Assembly (NCBI GenBank): GCA_019115455.1
Contig: DXDN01000007.1
Coordinates: 1 to 54,735, forward strand
DNA: 54,735 bases
Direction: 5' to 3'
Source of the DNA: Candidatus Eubacterium faecigallinarum
Lineage (GTDB): Bacteria; Bacillota; Clostridia; Oscillospirales; Acutalibacteraceae
Part shown: positions 45,027 through 52,381 of the stretch, piece after piece
Layout of the letters: each line of letters opens with the position of its first letter
Position numbering within the stretch: the first letter of the stretch is position 1
Program-made: the position numbers and the translations under genes
Notes under the pieces: generated by a model
Seen by the model: only the letters and a program-made list of their open reading frames with translations
Told to the model about the DNA's origin: nothing
Databases searched by the model: none

Positions 45027-45055
45027 TTGTAAACAGGCTGAATTTGTTATATAAT
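45027..45055 (+). promoter_or_regulatory. ychF promoter
   Basis: -35 TTGTAA (45027-45032), a 17-bp spacer and -10 TATAAT (45050-45055), 38 bp before the ATG. Confidence 0.6.
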
Positions 45056-45093
45056 AAGCTGAATCAGTTTATGGAATATAAGGAGAAGGAACA

Positions 45094-46188
45094 ATGAAAC
45101 TTGGTATCGTGGGGCTTCCGAATGTCGGCAAAAGCACACTTTTTAACGCTATTACAAACGCCGGTGCTCAAAGCGCAAACTATCCGTTTTGCACCATTGA
45201 GCCTAATGTGGGCATGGTAAGCGTTCCCGACGAGCGGCTTGACAAGCTTGCCGAGATGTACCATCCTGATAAATTTACTCCGGCAACTATTGAATTTGTA
45301 GATATCGCCGGACTTGTTAAGGGCGCTTCCAAGGGCGAAGGACTCGGAAACAAATTTCTCTCACACATACGTGAGGTTGACGCAATTATACATGTTGTAA
45401 GATGTTTTGAAAATAACGATATTACCCATGTGGACGGCAGCATCGACCCTGCCAGGGATATAGAAACGATAAATCTTGAGCTTATTCTTTCCGACCTGGA
45501 CATTCTTTCAAGACGAATCGACTCCAGGAAAAAGGCTATGAAGGGCGACAAAACACTGGCAGCAGAGGTAGAATTCCTTGAAAGACTGCAAGGCGAAATG
45601 GAACAGGGCAAAACCGCCAGAAGCGTTGAAATATCCGATGACGAGAAGGAATTTCTTAAGGAGGTTTCTCTGCTCACAATAAAGCCGGTAATATACGCCT
45701 GCAACATGGGAGAAAACGATTTTACCAACGGGATAGATAATAACAAATACTACAAAGCCGTTGAAGAAATAGCTAAAGAGGAAGGCGCTGAAACGCTGCC
45801 CATCTGTGCAGAGATGGAGGCTGAAATAGCACAGCTTGACGAGGACGAGAAGGCAATGTTCCTTTCAGACATGGGGCTTGAAAAAAGCGGACTCGACAGG
45901 CTTATCAAAAAAAGCTACTCGCTTCTCGGTCTGATTTCTTATCTTACGGCAGGCAAGCCGGAGGTAAGGGCTTGGACCATCAAAGAAGGCACAAAAGCTC
46001 CTCAGGCGGCAGGTAAAATCCACACGGATTTTGAACGAGGATTTATCAGAGCCGAGGTGGTCTCCTTTGACGACCTTATGGAATGCGGCAGCATGACGGC
46101 AGCCAAGGAAAAAGGACTCGTTCGTTCCGAAGGCAAGGAGTACGTTATGAAAGACGGGGACATTGTTCTCTTCCGTTTTAATGTATAA
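45094..46188 (+). CDS. ychF: Redox-regulated ATPase YchF (OLA1 family GTPase fold)
   Basis: 364 residues. The G1 loop GLPNVGKSTLFN, the switch region and G3 DIAGLVKGASKGEGLGNKFL are intact, and the NxxE-type specificity motif is altered as in YchF, which prefers ATP. A coiled-coil and a C-terminal TGS domain (AWTIKEGTKAPQAAGKIHTDFERGFIRAEV) follow. It associates with ribosomes and stress responses. ATG follows AGGAGAAGG. Monocistronic or read into the sigma-factor gene 140 bp on. Confidence 0.95.
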   Translation: MKLGIVGLPNVGKSTLFNAITNAGAQSANYPFCTIEPNVGMVSVPDERLDKLAEMYHPDKFTPATIEFVDIAGLVKGASKGEGLGNKFLSHIREVDAIIHVVRCFENNDITHVDGSIDPARDIETINLELILSDLDILSRRIDSRKKAMKGDKTLAAEVEFLERLQGEMEQGKTARSVEISDDEKEFLKEVSLLTIKPVIYACNMGENDFTNGIDNNKYYKAVEEIAKEEGAETLPICAEMEAEIAQLDEDEKAMFLSDMGLEKSGLDRLIKKSYSLLGLISYLTAGKPEVRAWTIKEGTKAPQAAGKIHTDFERGFIRAEVVSFDDLMECGSMTAAKEKGLVRSEGKEYVMKDGDIVLFRFNV

Positions 46189-46277
46189 TTCACAAAATCC
46201 GGCAGCTTTTAGCACGTCGGATTTTATTAATTTTAGCTAATATGTCAAAAACTGATTGAATATGACAAAAATTTTTG

Positions 46278-46306
46278 TTGACATTTATTATATTTATTGA
46301 TATTAT
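46278..46306 (+). promoter_or_regulatory. Promoter of the SigH-like sigma factor gene
   Basis: -35 TTGACA (46278-46283), a 17-bp spacer and -10 TATTAT (46301-46306), 22 bp before ATG 46329. Confidence 0.65.
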
Positions 46307-46328
46307 TAATGTAAGGTGGGAGAGAATT

Positions 46329-46904
46329 ATGTCAGAGTTAAATAAAACAGATGACGAAATTCTTTCATATGCGCAATCCGGAAGCAATATCCACACTGAA
46401 AAATTAATTGAAAAATACAGGCAGACGGTGGAGGTCACCGCTTCAAAGTATAAGGACTCGCCAATGGAGCGTGAGGACCTTATACAGGAGGGAATGATAG
46501 GTCTCTTGGCGGCTGTTAAATCTTACAGACGTGACAAGGGCGCCAGTTTCCAGACATACGCCAGAATCTGTATTGACAATTCAATTCAAACGGCTCTGCG
46601 TAAATTCAGCAGGCAGAAGGATATCCCCCCTCAGAATTTTATTGAACTTCAGGAGGAGGATTTACCGGCTGAAAGCGTTATTGCCAGCGCGGAGGATATT
46701 GTTATCGCCCAAGAAAGCGTTTCAATGTTGACGGAAGTTCTTAGGGAAAATCTCTCAGATTTTGAAAACGAGGTCTTAAGACTGCACATAGTCGGTTGCA
46801 GCTACAATGAAATTGCAGAAAGATTAAGCAAAACACCTAAAGCAATTGACAATGCTTTACAACGTGTCAGGAGGAAACTAACAGGTATTTCGTTCCGGCA
46901 CTAA
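46329..46904 (+). CDS. RNA polymerase sigma factor, SigH (Spo0H)-like
   Basis: 191 residues of the sigma-70 family with region 2 (REDLIQEGMIGLLAAVKSYRRDKGASFQTYARICIDNSIQTALRK) and region 4 (NEVLRLHIVGCSYNEIAERLSKTPKAIDNALQRVRRKL). There is no region 1.1 and only a short region 3. The spacing and the KAIDNALQRVRRKL end resemble SigH/Spo0H, which starts sporulation in Bacillus. Function here is inferred by resemblance. An earlier open frame to 46275 lies upstream of the promoter -10 and is rejected; ATG 46329 has GGTGGGAG. 33 bp before the zinc-ribbon gene. Confidence 0.8.
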   Translation: MSELNKTDDEILSYAQSGSNIHTEKLIEKYRQTVEVTASKYKDSPMEREDLIQEGMIGLLAAVKSYRRDKGASFQTYARICIDNSIQTALRKFSRQKDIPPQNFIELQEEDLPAESVIASAEDIVIAQESVSMLTEVLRENLSDFENEVLRLHIVGCSYNEIAERLSKTPKAIDNALQRVRRKLTGISFRH

Positions 46905-46937
46905 ATCCGACTGTAAAAATTTTTGAGGGGTGTAAAA

Positions 46938-47219
46938 ATGTTTGAAGACAAAACTTTAACCTGTAAGGACTGCCAGAAAGAATTTGTATTTACTGCCGGG
47001 GAGCAGGAATTCTACGCATCAAAGGGCTTTGTAAACGAGCCTCAGAGATGCAAGGAGTGCCGCGACAAAAAGAAAGCAGCTATCAAAGCGTCAAGAGAAT
47101 ATCATGACGCAGTATGCGCTTCCTGCGGCGCTGAGTGCAAGGTTCCGTTCGTTCCTAACGGAGACCGACCTGTTTATTGCAGCGAATGCTATGCAAAAAT
47201 CAAGGCTGAAAACGAATAA
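46938..47219 (+). CDS. Small zinc-ribbon protein (zf-trcl type)
   Basis: 93 residues with two zinc-binding modules: CKDCQKEF...CKECRD (with TAGEQEFYASKGFVNEPQRC between, the zf-trcl signature) and CASCGAE...CSECYAK. Four Cys-x2-Cys pairs in all. Such proteins are common and unstudied in Clostridia; binding to RNA or protein is possible. ATG 46938 follows GAGGGGTG. Probably co-transcribed with the sigma factor, ending at 47239-47271. Confidence 0.85.
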   Translation: MFEDKTLTCKDCQKEFVFTAGEQEFYASKGFVNEPQRCKECRDKKKAAIKASREYHDAVCASCGAECKVPFVPNGDRPVYCSECYAKIKAENE

Positions 47220-47238
47220 AACGAACCGATACTTAAAC

Positions 47239-47271
47239 AAAAAAGGCATCCGTAAAACGGATGCCTTTTTT
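47239..47271. terminator. Bidirectional terminator between the zinc-ribbon gene and tRNA-Ser
   Basis: A perfect stem AAAAAAGGCATCCGT / ACGGATGCCTTTTTT with a 3-nt loop. It ends the plus-strand gene at 47219 and the minus-strand tRNA-Ser at 47273. Confidence 0.9.
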
Positions 47272-47272
47272 G

Positions 47273-47361
47273 TGGCGCAGAGGGTGGGATTCGAACCCAC
47301 GCGCCCTTTCGGACAAACGGTTTTCAAGACCGCCTCGTTATGACCACTTCGATACCTCTGC
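47273..47361 (-). tRNA. tRNA-Ser (anticodon UGA)
   Basis: 89 nt with encoded CCA and the long variable arm of class II tRNAs. Acceptor GCAGAGG/CCTCTGC; anticodon loop with TGA. A promoter lies at 47377-47405. Confidence 0.93.
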
Positions 47362-47376
47362 GTTTATCGCTCAATA

Positions 47377-47405
47377 ATATTACCACAGCTTTTAGGATAT
47401 GTCAA
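47377..47405 (-). promoter_or_regulatory. tRNA-Ser(UGA) promoter
   Basis: On the minus strand -35 TTGACA (47405-47400), a 17-bp spacer and -10 TAATAT (47382-47377). Confidence 0.65.
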
Positions 47406-47420
47406 GTTTTTTTTAAAAAA

Positions 47421-47438
47421 GCCCGGAATAATCCGGGC
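47421..47438 (-). terminator. Terminator of the acyltransferase gene
   Basis: A 7-bp GC-rich stem GCCCGGA / TCCGGGC with a 4-nt loop and a T-run on the minus strand. Confidence 0.8.
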
Positions 47439-47450
47439 ATATTTTTATTT

Positions 47451-48596
47451 TCAGTTTGCAAACAGCTTTTTTATGGCTTTGGCTGTTAATTTATCATATC
47501 GCACAAGCTTCTTCAAAAGCTCCACAACCACGGACAAAGCAAATGAGATTGCCAGCAATATCACCGGTATCAAAAGCGCATACTTGAACGAATATGTAAA
47601 ATCATTGAGATATTCATACCTGATAAACGTATGAATAAGGAAAATATTAAGCGAATGCTTGCCGATATACATTAAACCCCTGTTAAGAATAGGTATTCTC
47701 TTAAGATATCTGTTAGTAAAGGTTATTACTATAAGCGGAGCTATACAGTAATTGAACTCCCACAGATATGTTCTGCCGATCTTATCCGTTATCCATACAA
47801 TAAGGAAAAACGCCACCATGTACACAAAGAACAAAATAATATCGGACAGCAGTTTATTCTTTTTGAAAATAGAGAAATTATCAAGCTTTTTAAACAAATC
47901 GTGCTTGGCAAAGACCATACCGAATATGAACACCAGAACAAAAGAGAAAACGTTTTTTGAACCAGGAAAGCCCTGACCGAGTATTCTCGGAAGGAGAATC
48001 ATAGCAAAAGCCGTAACGAAATAGCTGAACTTCTCCCCCATTGCATAGAGCAAAGGGAAAAATATTATCATTATAACAACTGCGCTCATATACCACCAGG
48101 TGCCGATAAGGGTGGGCGTATCCGCAACATATGACAAGCCGAAGAAATCAACGAGCGCATAAATCCAGCTGCCCTCCATTCTTGTGGGCGCTTCGACATA
48201 ACGCAAATGCGGATACTGATTTACAGCATAAGTTATGATAAAAACAAGAATATAAACGAACCAAAATCCGGTTAAGGTTTTAAGCAGTCTTGTACCCGTC
48301 CAGTTAAACACCGCTTTATTTTTCAGCTCAATTCTGCTAAAAGATTTGTACAACCCGTATCCGGTGATAAAGATGAACATACCGACGCAGAGTTTAAATG
48401 AATCGCACACCATAACAGGCCAGTGATATGATTCAAAGGGAAAGAAATTGATATCATGACCCTCGATGCCGGTTTTTGAAATACAATGATGGAACATTAA
48501 AAGAACTATAGCAACACCCTTTACAAGCATGGAATCATAGGTAGTAAAGGAGCTTGTAAGCTTTGCTTGTTCTATATCTGATTTTTTAATAAACAT
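47451..48596 (-). CDS. Acyltransferase-3 family membrane protein
   Basis: 381 residues with about ten membrane spans. The N-terminal MLVKGVAIVLLMFHHC has the conserved histidine of the family (YxKGxxxxLVVxxH pattern). FIRYEYLNDF and STPTLIGTWWYMSAVVIMII-like segments follow. Members O-acetylate wall polymers, lipids or surface sugars; substrate here is unknown. Monocistronic, with a consensus promoter at 48636-48664. Confidence 0.85.
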   Translation of the reverse strand: MFIKKSDIEQAKLTSSFTTYDSMLVKGVAIVLLMFHHCISKTGIEGHDINFFPFESYHWPVMVCDSFKLCVGMFIFITGYGLYKSFSRIELKNKAVFNWTGTRLLKTLTGFWFVYILVFIITYAVNQYPHLRYVEAPTRMEGSWIYALVDFFGLSYVADTPTLIGTWWYMSAVVIMIIFFPLLYAMGEKFSYFVTAFAMILLPRILGQGFPGSKNVFSFVLVFIFGMVFAKHDLFKKLDNFSIFKKNKLLSDIILFFVYMVAFFLIVWITDKIGRTYLWEFNYCIAPLIVITFTNRYLKRIPILNRGLMYIGKHSLNIFLIHTFIRYEYLNDFTYSFKYALLIPVILLAISFALSVVVELLKKLVRYDKLTAKAIKKLFAN

Positions 48597-48635
48597 TCTC
48601 AGTTCTCACATTCAATTTATTTATAATACGTAAAA

Positions 48636-48664
48636 ATTATATAATATAAAAAATAATCTGTCAA
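48636..48664 (-). promoter_or_regulatory. Promoter of the acyltransferase gene
   Basis: On the minus strand -35 TTGACA (48664-48659), a 17-bp spacer and -10 TATAAT (48641-48636), 40 bp before the start. Confidence 0.7.
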
Positions 48665-48741
48665 CAATCCGGACTGATACACACGATTTACGGCACATTC
48701 TTCAAACCGGAAAAACAACCAAAAAAGCCTATGAAAAATAA

Positions 48742-48770
48742 AAAAACGGTACCGTAAAGATACCGTTTTT
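48742..48770 (-). terminator. Terminator after tRNA-Ser(GCU)
   Basis: A 10-bp stem AAAAACGGTA / TACCGTTTTT with a 9-nt loop and a T-rich run on the minus strand, 1 bp after the tRNA CCA end. Confidence 0.8.
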
Positions 48771-48771
48771 C

Positions 48772-48862
48772 TGGCGCAGAAGGAGAGACTCGAACTCTCG
48801 CGCCGGTTGCCCGACCTACGCCCTTAGCAGGGGCGCCTCGTCACCAACTTGAGTACTTCTGC
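48772..48862 (-). tRNA. tRNA-Ser (anticodon GCU)
   Basis: 91 nt with encoded CCA and a long variable arm. Acceptor GCAGAAG/CTTCTGC; anticodon loop CTGCTAA between GCCC and GGGC. Its promoter is at 48916-48944. Confidence 0.93.
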
Positions 48863-48915
48863 AAGCTGACGGGTTAAACCTGTCAAGTATTTAACGCACA
48901 TATTGTGCGAGATAT

Positions 48916-48944
48916 ACTTTAACACAAGATTTTTAAAATGTCAA
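48916..48944 (-). promoter_or_regulatory. tRNA-Ser(GCU) promoter
   Basis: On the minus strand -35 TTGACA (48944-48939), a 17-bp spacer and -10 TAAAGT (48921-48916). A perfect small hairpin CGCACA/TGTGCG (48895-48909) opens the pre-tRNA leader. The rest of the gap up to 49058 holds only the next gene's leader. Confidence 0.65.
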
Positions 48945-49058
48945 TAGAAATTAAAAATTGCTTTAGCTTAATTTTATTTTTCACTAAATTAATTGCCTCT
49001 CAGAGATGTTTTCATTCTAAAAAATCCGCAAAAGGCATATAATTATCACGGTGATATT

Positions 49059-49589
49059 ATGAACAAAAGCAAACTGTTTAAACTGAGCGTTGCGGGATTC
49101 GTATTTGTGAGCATTTTAGGAACTCTTAGTCATTTTGTATACGAATGGAGCAACTACAATATCATTACGGCGCCCTTTGTGCCTGTAAATGAAAGCATAT
49201 GGGAGCACCTGAAGCTCCTTTTCTTCCCGTATATCATATGGGCAGTGATTCAATATTATCTGATGAAAAAGGAAAAGGGATTAATTATAAGCAAAGCCAT
49301 CGGCTCGCTGGCAGGCATGGCGACTATTGTAATATTTTTCTACACTTATTCAGGTATATCGTGCAAATCCATAGACATACTCAACATACTGTCGTTTTTT
49401 ATAGGCATAGCCGTCGCCTTTGTCTGTGACAATTATTTTATCAAGTCAAGCAAATTAAAAAACACAGGCGCCGACTGTGCCGGCGTAGTGCTTATAATTA
49501 TAACTGCGGCTCTTTTCTTTATATTCACTTTTGCACCGCCGTTTACTCCCCTTTTCAAAGACCCGATAAGCTCCACCTACGGCATCTGA
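49059..49589 (+). CDS. DUF6512-like membrane protein
   Basis: 176 residues with about five membrane spans (FKLSVAGFVFVSILGTLSHFVYEW; LFFPYIIWAVIQYYL; IGSLAGMATIVIFFYTY; ILSFFIGIAVAFV; VVLIIITAALFFIFTF). The FVPVNESIWEHLKLLFFPYIIW motif after the first span is characteristic of this family, whose function is unknown. ATG 49059 has GGTGAT and a TATAAT at about 49039. It converges on the PHP gene, the last 13 bp overlapping tail to tail. Confidence 0.7.
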   Translation: MNKSKLFKLSVAGFVFVSILGTLSHFVYEWSNYNIITAPFVPVNESIWEHLKLLFFPYIIWAVIQYYLMKKEKGLIISKAIGSLAGMATIVIFFYTYSGISCKSIDILNILSFFIGIAVAFVCDNYFIKSSKLKNTGADCAGVVLIIITAALFFIFTFAPPFTPLFKDPISSTYGI

Positions 49590-50338
49590 ATCATTGAGCT
49601 GACTTTTTTAATTCCCCTGCCCACATCTTCCGGGCAATGAGCGTACGACCCGGTGGAAAACGATACTCCTGACTGCACCGCCGTTTCAAAAAACTGCTTG
49701 TTTACTCCGAGTCCTTTGGAAGTATTCATCTCCAGCATCATATTGTTCTTACGGATATTTTCACACAGTTTTTTATATGTATCCGTCAAATCGTAATCGG
49801 GGTAAAATCCGAAGCAGGTAATAAGGTCAGGATGAGCGATAATATCAAATATACCGCTGTTTACAAGAGAATTTTCAAGCTCAAAATATCGTTCAAATAT
49901 ATGATTTACATTTCTGCCGTTCCAATGCTCCTTGCGCTGATTAAAAGTCCAGTTGTCTACCCAGTGGACTGAACCGAGGATATAATCAAAAAAGCCGTCA
50001 CAGGTAAGGTCCTTTATAAGCTGAGCGTGCTGTTCAAACCAGCAAACTTCAAGCCCGAAAGATACTTTCAGCGGATATTTTTTGGCACGTATGATACTTG
50101 CAAGATCCTTGAATTCATCAAGGCTGTGGGCACAGTTTTTCTTTTCTTCAAACCAACAGCGCTGATAATCGTTATACTCAGCCGCTTCTTTAAACGACGG
50201 GTGAAAATCAGTAAATCTGACGCTGTGCTCCAGCAGACAAATTTCCTCAAGATTTTCAGAAACAGCCTTTTCAATAAATTTTTCAATCCACTCTGTCGTA
50301 TACGGTCCTCGATCAATATGTATGTGAAGATCCTTCAT
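49577..50338 (-). CDS. PHP-domain metallophosphoesterase-like protein (HisK-type), altered metal site
   Basis: 253 residues of the PHP fold (histidinol-phosphatase or polymerase-and-histidinol-phosphatase family). Metal-ligand motifs: His5/His7 (HIHI), His38 (LEHS), Glu97 (GLEV), His125 (SVHW), His169 (AHPD) and His234. The last motif, usually Gly-Ser-Asp-Ala-His, reads Gly-Ser-Tyr232-Ala-His, so the metal-binding Asp is lost. It may be a phosphatase with a changed metal site or inactive. Substrate unknown; it is not in a his operon. A weakly spaced Shine-Dalgarno precedes ATG 50338. Confidence 0.75.
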   Translation of the reverse strand: MKDLHIHIDRGPYTTEWIEKFIEKAVSENLEEICLLEHSVRFTDFHPSFKEAAEYNDYQRCWFEEKKNCAHSLDEFKDLASIIRAKKYPLKVSFGLEVCWFEQHAQLIKDLTCDGFFDYILGSVHWVDNWTFNQRKEHWNGRNVNHIFERYFELENSLVNSGIFDIIAHPDLITCFGFYPDYDLTDTYKKLCENIRKNNMMLEMNTSKGLGVNKQFFETAVQSGVSFSTGSYAHCPEDVGRGIKKVSSMIQMP

Positions 50339-50352
50339 ATTCCCTCAAATCC

Positions 50353-50384
50353 AAAACAACCGAGCCAAAAGCCCGGTTGTTTTT
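50353..50384 (-). terminator. Terminator of the M28 peptidase gene
   Basis: A stem AAAACAACCG-a-GC / GC-c-CGGTTGTTTT with a CAAAA loop, directly after the stop at 50390. Confidence 0.7.
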
Positions 50385-50389
50385 ATATA

Positions 50390-51688
50390 TTATTTATTGT
50401 AACCTTTCTTAAAGCGCTTTTTGCCTTCCTCACGGAATGACTCAATACCCTGACGCTGGTCGTAAAGCTCAGCCGCCTCAAGGCAAATATCAAGTGAAAG
50501 ATTGATGCACTCCTCGCTCATATTATCCGCTGTATCAAGTCTTGTATGATAATATGTCTTAGGATCGTGGTTTACACCGCAGAAACCAACTGCTTCAATG
50601 CCGTAGCGTGAGAAGCCCTCAGCATCAACAGCACCGGGATAAATATCCGTTTCCTTCATCTCAATGCCGCAGTTTACACCTGCTTCATAAACAAGCTCGC
50701 CCACTGCGTTTGAGTTCTTCTGAGTACCTGTGCAGCCCTGTGTATAAATCTGAAGCTGCTCGATTTCACGCATTGTGTCCATAGCTATAACAACTGTTTC
50801 AATCTCTTTAAGTTCCGCCTCATGGCGTTTTGCATAGGCAACAGCGCCGCGCAGACCGGCTTCCTCAGAACCCGTAAGCAGGCAGCAAACCTCAGTATTT
50901 TCATAGCGCTTATTGTTATCAGCCATTTCCTTGAGCACGCCCATTGAAATGAAATCGGCTGTAAGGTTATCATTTGCGCCGTCAACTATAACTTTCCAGT
51001 TAATGAAGAAGAGAATAGCAATGAAGAACGGCACAAGAATCAGCTGAATAATACCGATAACAAGCCAGAACTTTGACAAGTACGTTCCGCCTGCAAGGTC
51101 ATAAATCATCCATATTACATTAAAAATACAGATGCCGATAAGTCCGCCTATTGAGCCGCCCATAACGGGAGCAAGGGACTTAAGTCCGCCGTGAAGGGAG
51201 TAAGTCCATTCATTTGCGGCGTCTGTATGACCGCAGAAAACGATTCTTCTCTTAACCTCACCCGTGGGCTTTCTTCTTGCCATTACGTTACGTGATATCT
51301 TTTTCGGGAAAAGGAAATCAACATATTCACGATACATTAAAAATTCAATTACCAGGCATGAAAGAGCAAACCAGGTAATTATTACGGCAATAACAGCAAG
51401 AGCGGAATTCTTAACAGCGCCGCCGTATGTAAGCCAATAGAAAATTACAGAAATTATACCAATAATTCCCGCAGGAATTATCCATCCCATAAAGGCATGA
51501 GGATGAAGCTCAAAATCCTCCATCTCAACCTCGTCAGCCCATTCTTCAAGCTGACCCTTTAAAAATTTCTGTGCTTTTCTTTCACTGTGTGTACCCGGAG
51601 CACGATCTTTGAAATTATCGCAGATATAGCGAATTCCATCAACCATAAATTTATGGGTGCTCTCCGAGGCTCCTTTTGTAAGTCTCAT
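50390..51688 (-). CDS. Membrane M28-family zinc peptidase with a split catalytic domain
   Basis: 432 residues. Zinc motifs of family M28: His154-x-Asp156, Asp236 (DGANDN), Glu275-Glu276 (SEEAGLRG), Asp304 and His381 (HTRLDTAD). Four membrane spans at about 67-87, 95-118, 175-197 and 207-230. The second pair lies between His154/Asp156 and Asp236, which are normally about ten residues apart. An even span count keeps both halves on one side of the membrane. Probably an aminopeptidase or similar; substrate unknown. ATG 51688 has GGGAG; an extra open frame to 51787 would overlap the promoter. Confidence 0.85.
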   Translation of the reverse strand: MRLTKGASESTHKFMVDGIRYICDNFKDRAPGTHSERKAQKFLKGQLEEWADEVEMEDFELHPHAFMGWIIPAGIIGIISVIFYWLTYGGAVKNSALAVIAVIITWFALSCLVIEFLMYREYVDFLFPKKISRNVMARRKPTGEVKRRIVFCGHTDAANEWTYSLHGGLKSLAPVMGGSIGGLIGICIFNVIWMIYDLAGGTYLSKFWLVIGIIQLILVPFFIAILFFINWKVIVDGANDNLTADFISMGVLKEMADNNKRYENTEVCCLLTGSEEAGLRGAVAYAKRHEAELKEIETVVIAMDTMREIEQLQIYTQGCTGTQKNSNAVGELVYEAGVNCGIEMKETDIYPGAVDAEGFSRYGIEAVGFCGVNHDPKTYYHTRLDTADNMSEECINLSLDICLEAAELYDQRQGIESFREEGKKRFKKGYNK

Positions 51689-51718
51689 ATTACTCCCCAC
51701 TTTCCTTAATTTGTTTTC

Positions 51719-51747
51719 ATTATATATCAACGTATAAAAACTTTCAA
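51719..51747 (-). promoter_or_regulatory. Promoter of the M28 peptidase gene
   Basis: On the minus strand -35 TTGAAA (51747-51742), a 17-bp spacer and -10 TATAAT (51724-51719). Confidence 0.6.
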
Positions 51748-51774
51748 CATTAAAACTAAAATTTAATAAAATTC

Positions 51775-51803
51775 TTGACAAGCGCAAAAAGTTAATATAT
51801 AAT
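51775..51803 (+). promoter_or_regulatory. tRNA-Asp/tRNA-Thr promoter
   Basis: Consensus -35 TTGACA (51775-51780), a 17-bp spacer and -10 TATAAT (51798-51803), about 16 bp before tRNA-Asp. Confidence 0.75.
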
Positions 51804-51818
51804 ACATTTCGCAGATGT

Positions 51819-51895
51819 GGCCCGGTAGTTCAGCTGGTTAGAACGCCAGCCTGTCACGCTGGAGGTCGACGGTTCGAGCCCGTTCCGGGTCGCCA
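51819..51895 (+). tRNA. tRNA-Asp (anticodon GUC)
   Basis: 77 nt with encoded CCA. Acceptor GGCCCGG/CCGGGTC; anticodon loop CTGTCAC on CCAGC/GCTGG. Confidence 0.96.
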
Positions 51896-51900
51896 TTTGT

Positions 51901-51976
51901 GCTGATATGGCTCAGGTGGTAGAGCACATCCTTGGTAAGGATGAGGTCACCGGTTCAAGTCCGGTTATCAGCTCCA
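51901..51976 (+). tRNA. tRNA-Thr (anticodon GGU)
   Basis: 76 nt with encoded CCA, 5 bp after tRNA-Asp. Acceptor GCTGATA/TATCAGC; anticodon loop TTGGTAA on CATCC/GGATG. Confidence 0.95.
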
Positions 51977-51981
51977 GAAGA

Positions 51982-52023
51982 AAAGCCCTGAAATTCGCTT
52001 TGTTTAGGCGGTTTCAGGGCTTT
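51982..52023. terminator. Bidirectional terminator between tRNA-Thr and the holin-like gene
   Basis: A 12-bp stem AAAGCCCTGAAA / TTTCAGGGCTTT with an 18-nt loop; T-runs on both sides serve the plus-strand tRNAs and the minus-strand gene ending at 52045. Confidence 0.75.
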
Positions 52024-52044
52024 TTGTTTTGTATTTATTTTTAA

Positions 52045-52287
52045 TTATTCAGCTGGGGAATTGGCGTTTTTTATCATATTCATTACTGCGGACAATCCTG
52101 CGGCAACGGCTGACATTAAAAAGCCTAACAGCGCTTTCTGCGACAGCTGAGCGTTAATAAAATCTCCTGCCGCCATAGCTGTGACTATGTATGCCAAAAA
52201 TGCCTGAACAAAGGTTTTTACTGCTCTTTCCACCGTGTCGGGTGTAATTCCTATTGTATTAAAAAAAGTTTTGATCTTCTCTTTCAT
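52045..52287 (-). CDS. Small holin-like membrane protein (r1t-holin type)
   Basis: 80 residues. A short amphipathic N-terminus (TVERAVKTFVQAFLAYIVTAM, first span), a turn, a second span (LLGFLMSAVAAGLSAVMNMI) and a charged end. This RAVKTFVQAF ... AAGLSAVMN pattern is like r1t-family phage holins. Such proteins make membrane holes for endolysins in phages. It is the last gene of a run with a C39-peptidase lipoprotein and an XhlA-like protein, as in a phage lysis module, but no other phage genes are seen. Confidence 0.6.
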   Translation of the reverse strand: MKEKIKTFFNTIGITPDTVERAVKTFVQAFLAYIVTAMAAGDFINAQLSQKALLGFLMSAVAAGLSAVMNMIKNANSPAE

Positions 52288-52381
52288 AATTTTTATCTCT
52301 CCTTAACTAACGAATCTATTAAAACAGTCCCCGTCTTTTTCAAGACAGGGACTTTATATTTATACATTAATATATCAGCTG

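Noticed and set aside
48993-49058. 22-residue N-terminal extension of the DUF6512-like protein
   Set aside because: It covers the probable -10 TATAAT and lacks a ribosome site; ATG 49059 has GGTGAT.
51689-51787. 33-residue N-terminal extension of the M28 peptidase
   Set aside because: It overlaps the promoter at 51719-51747 and precedes the GGGAG ribosome site of ATG 51688.
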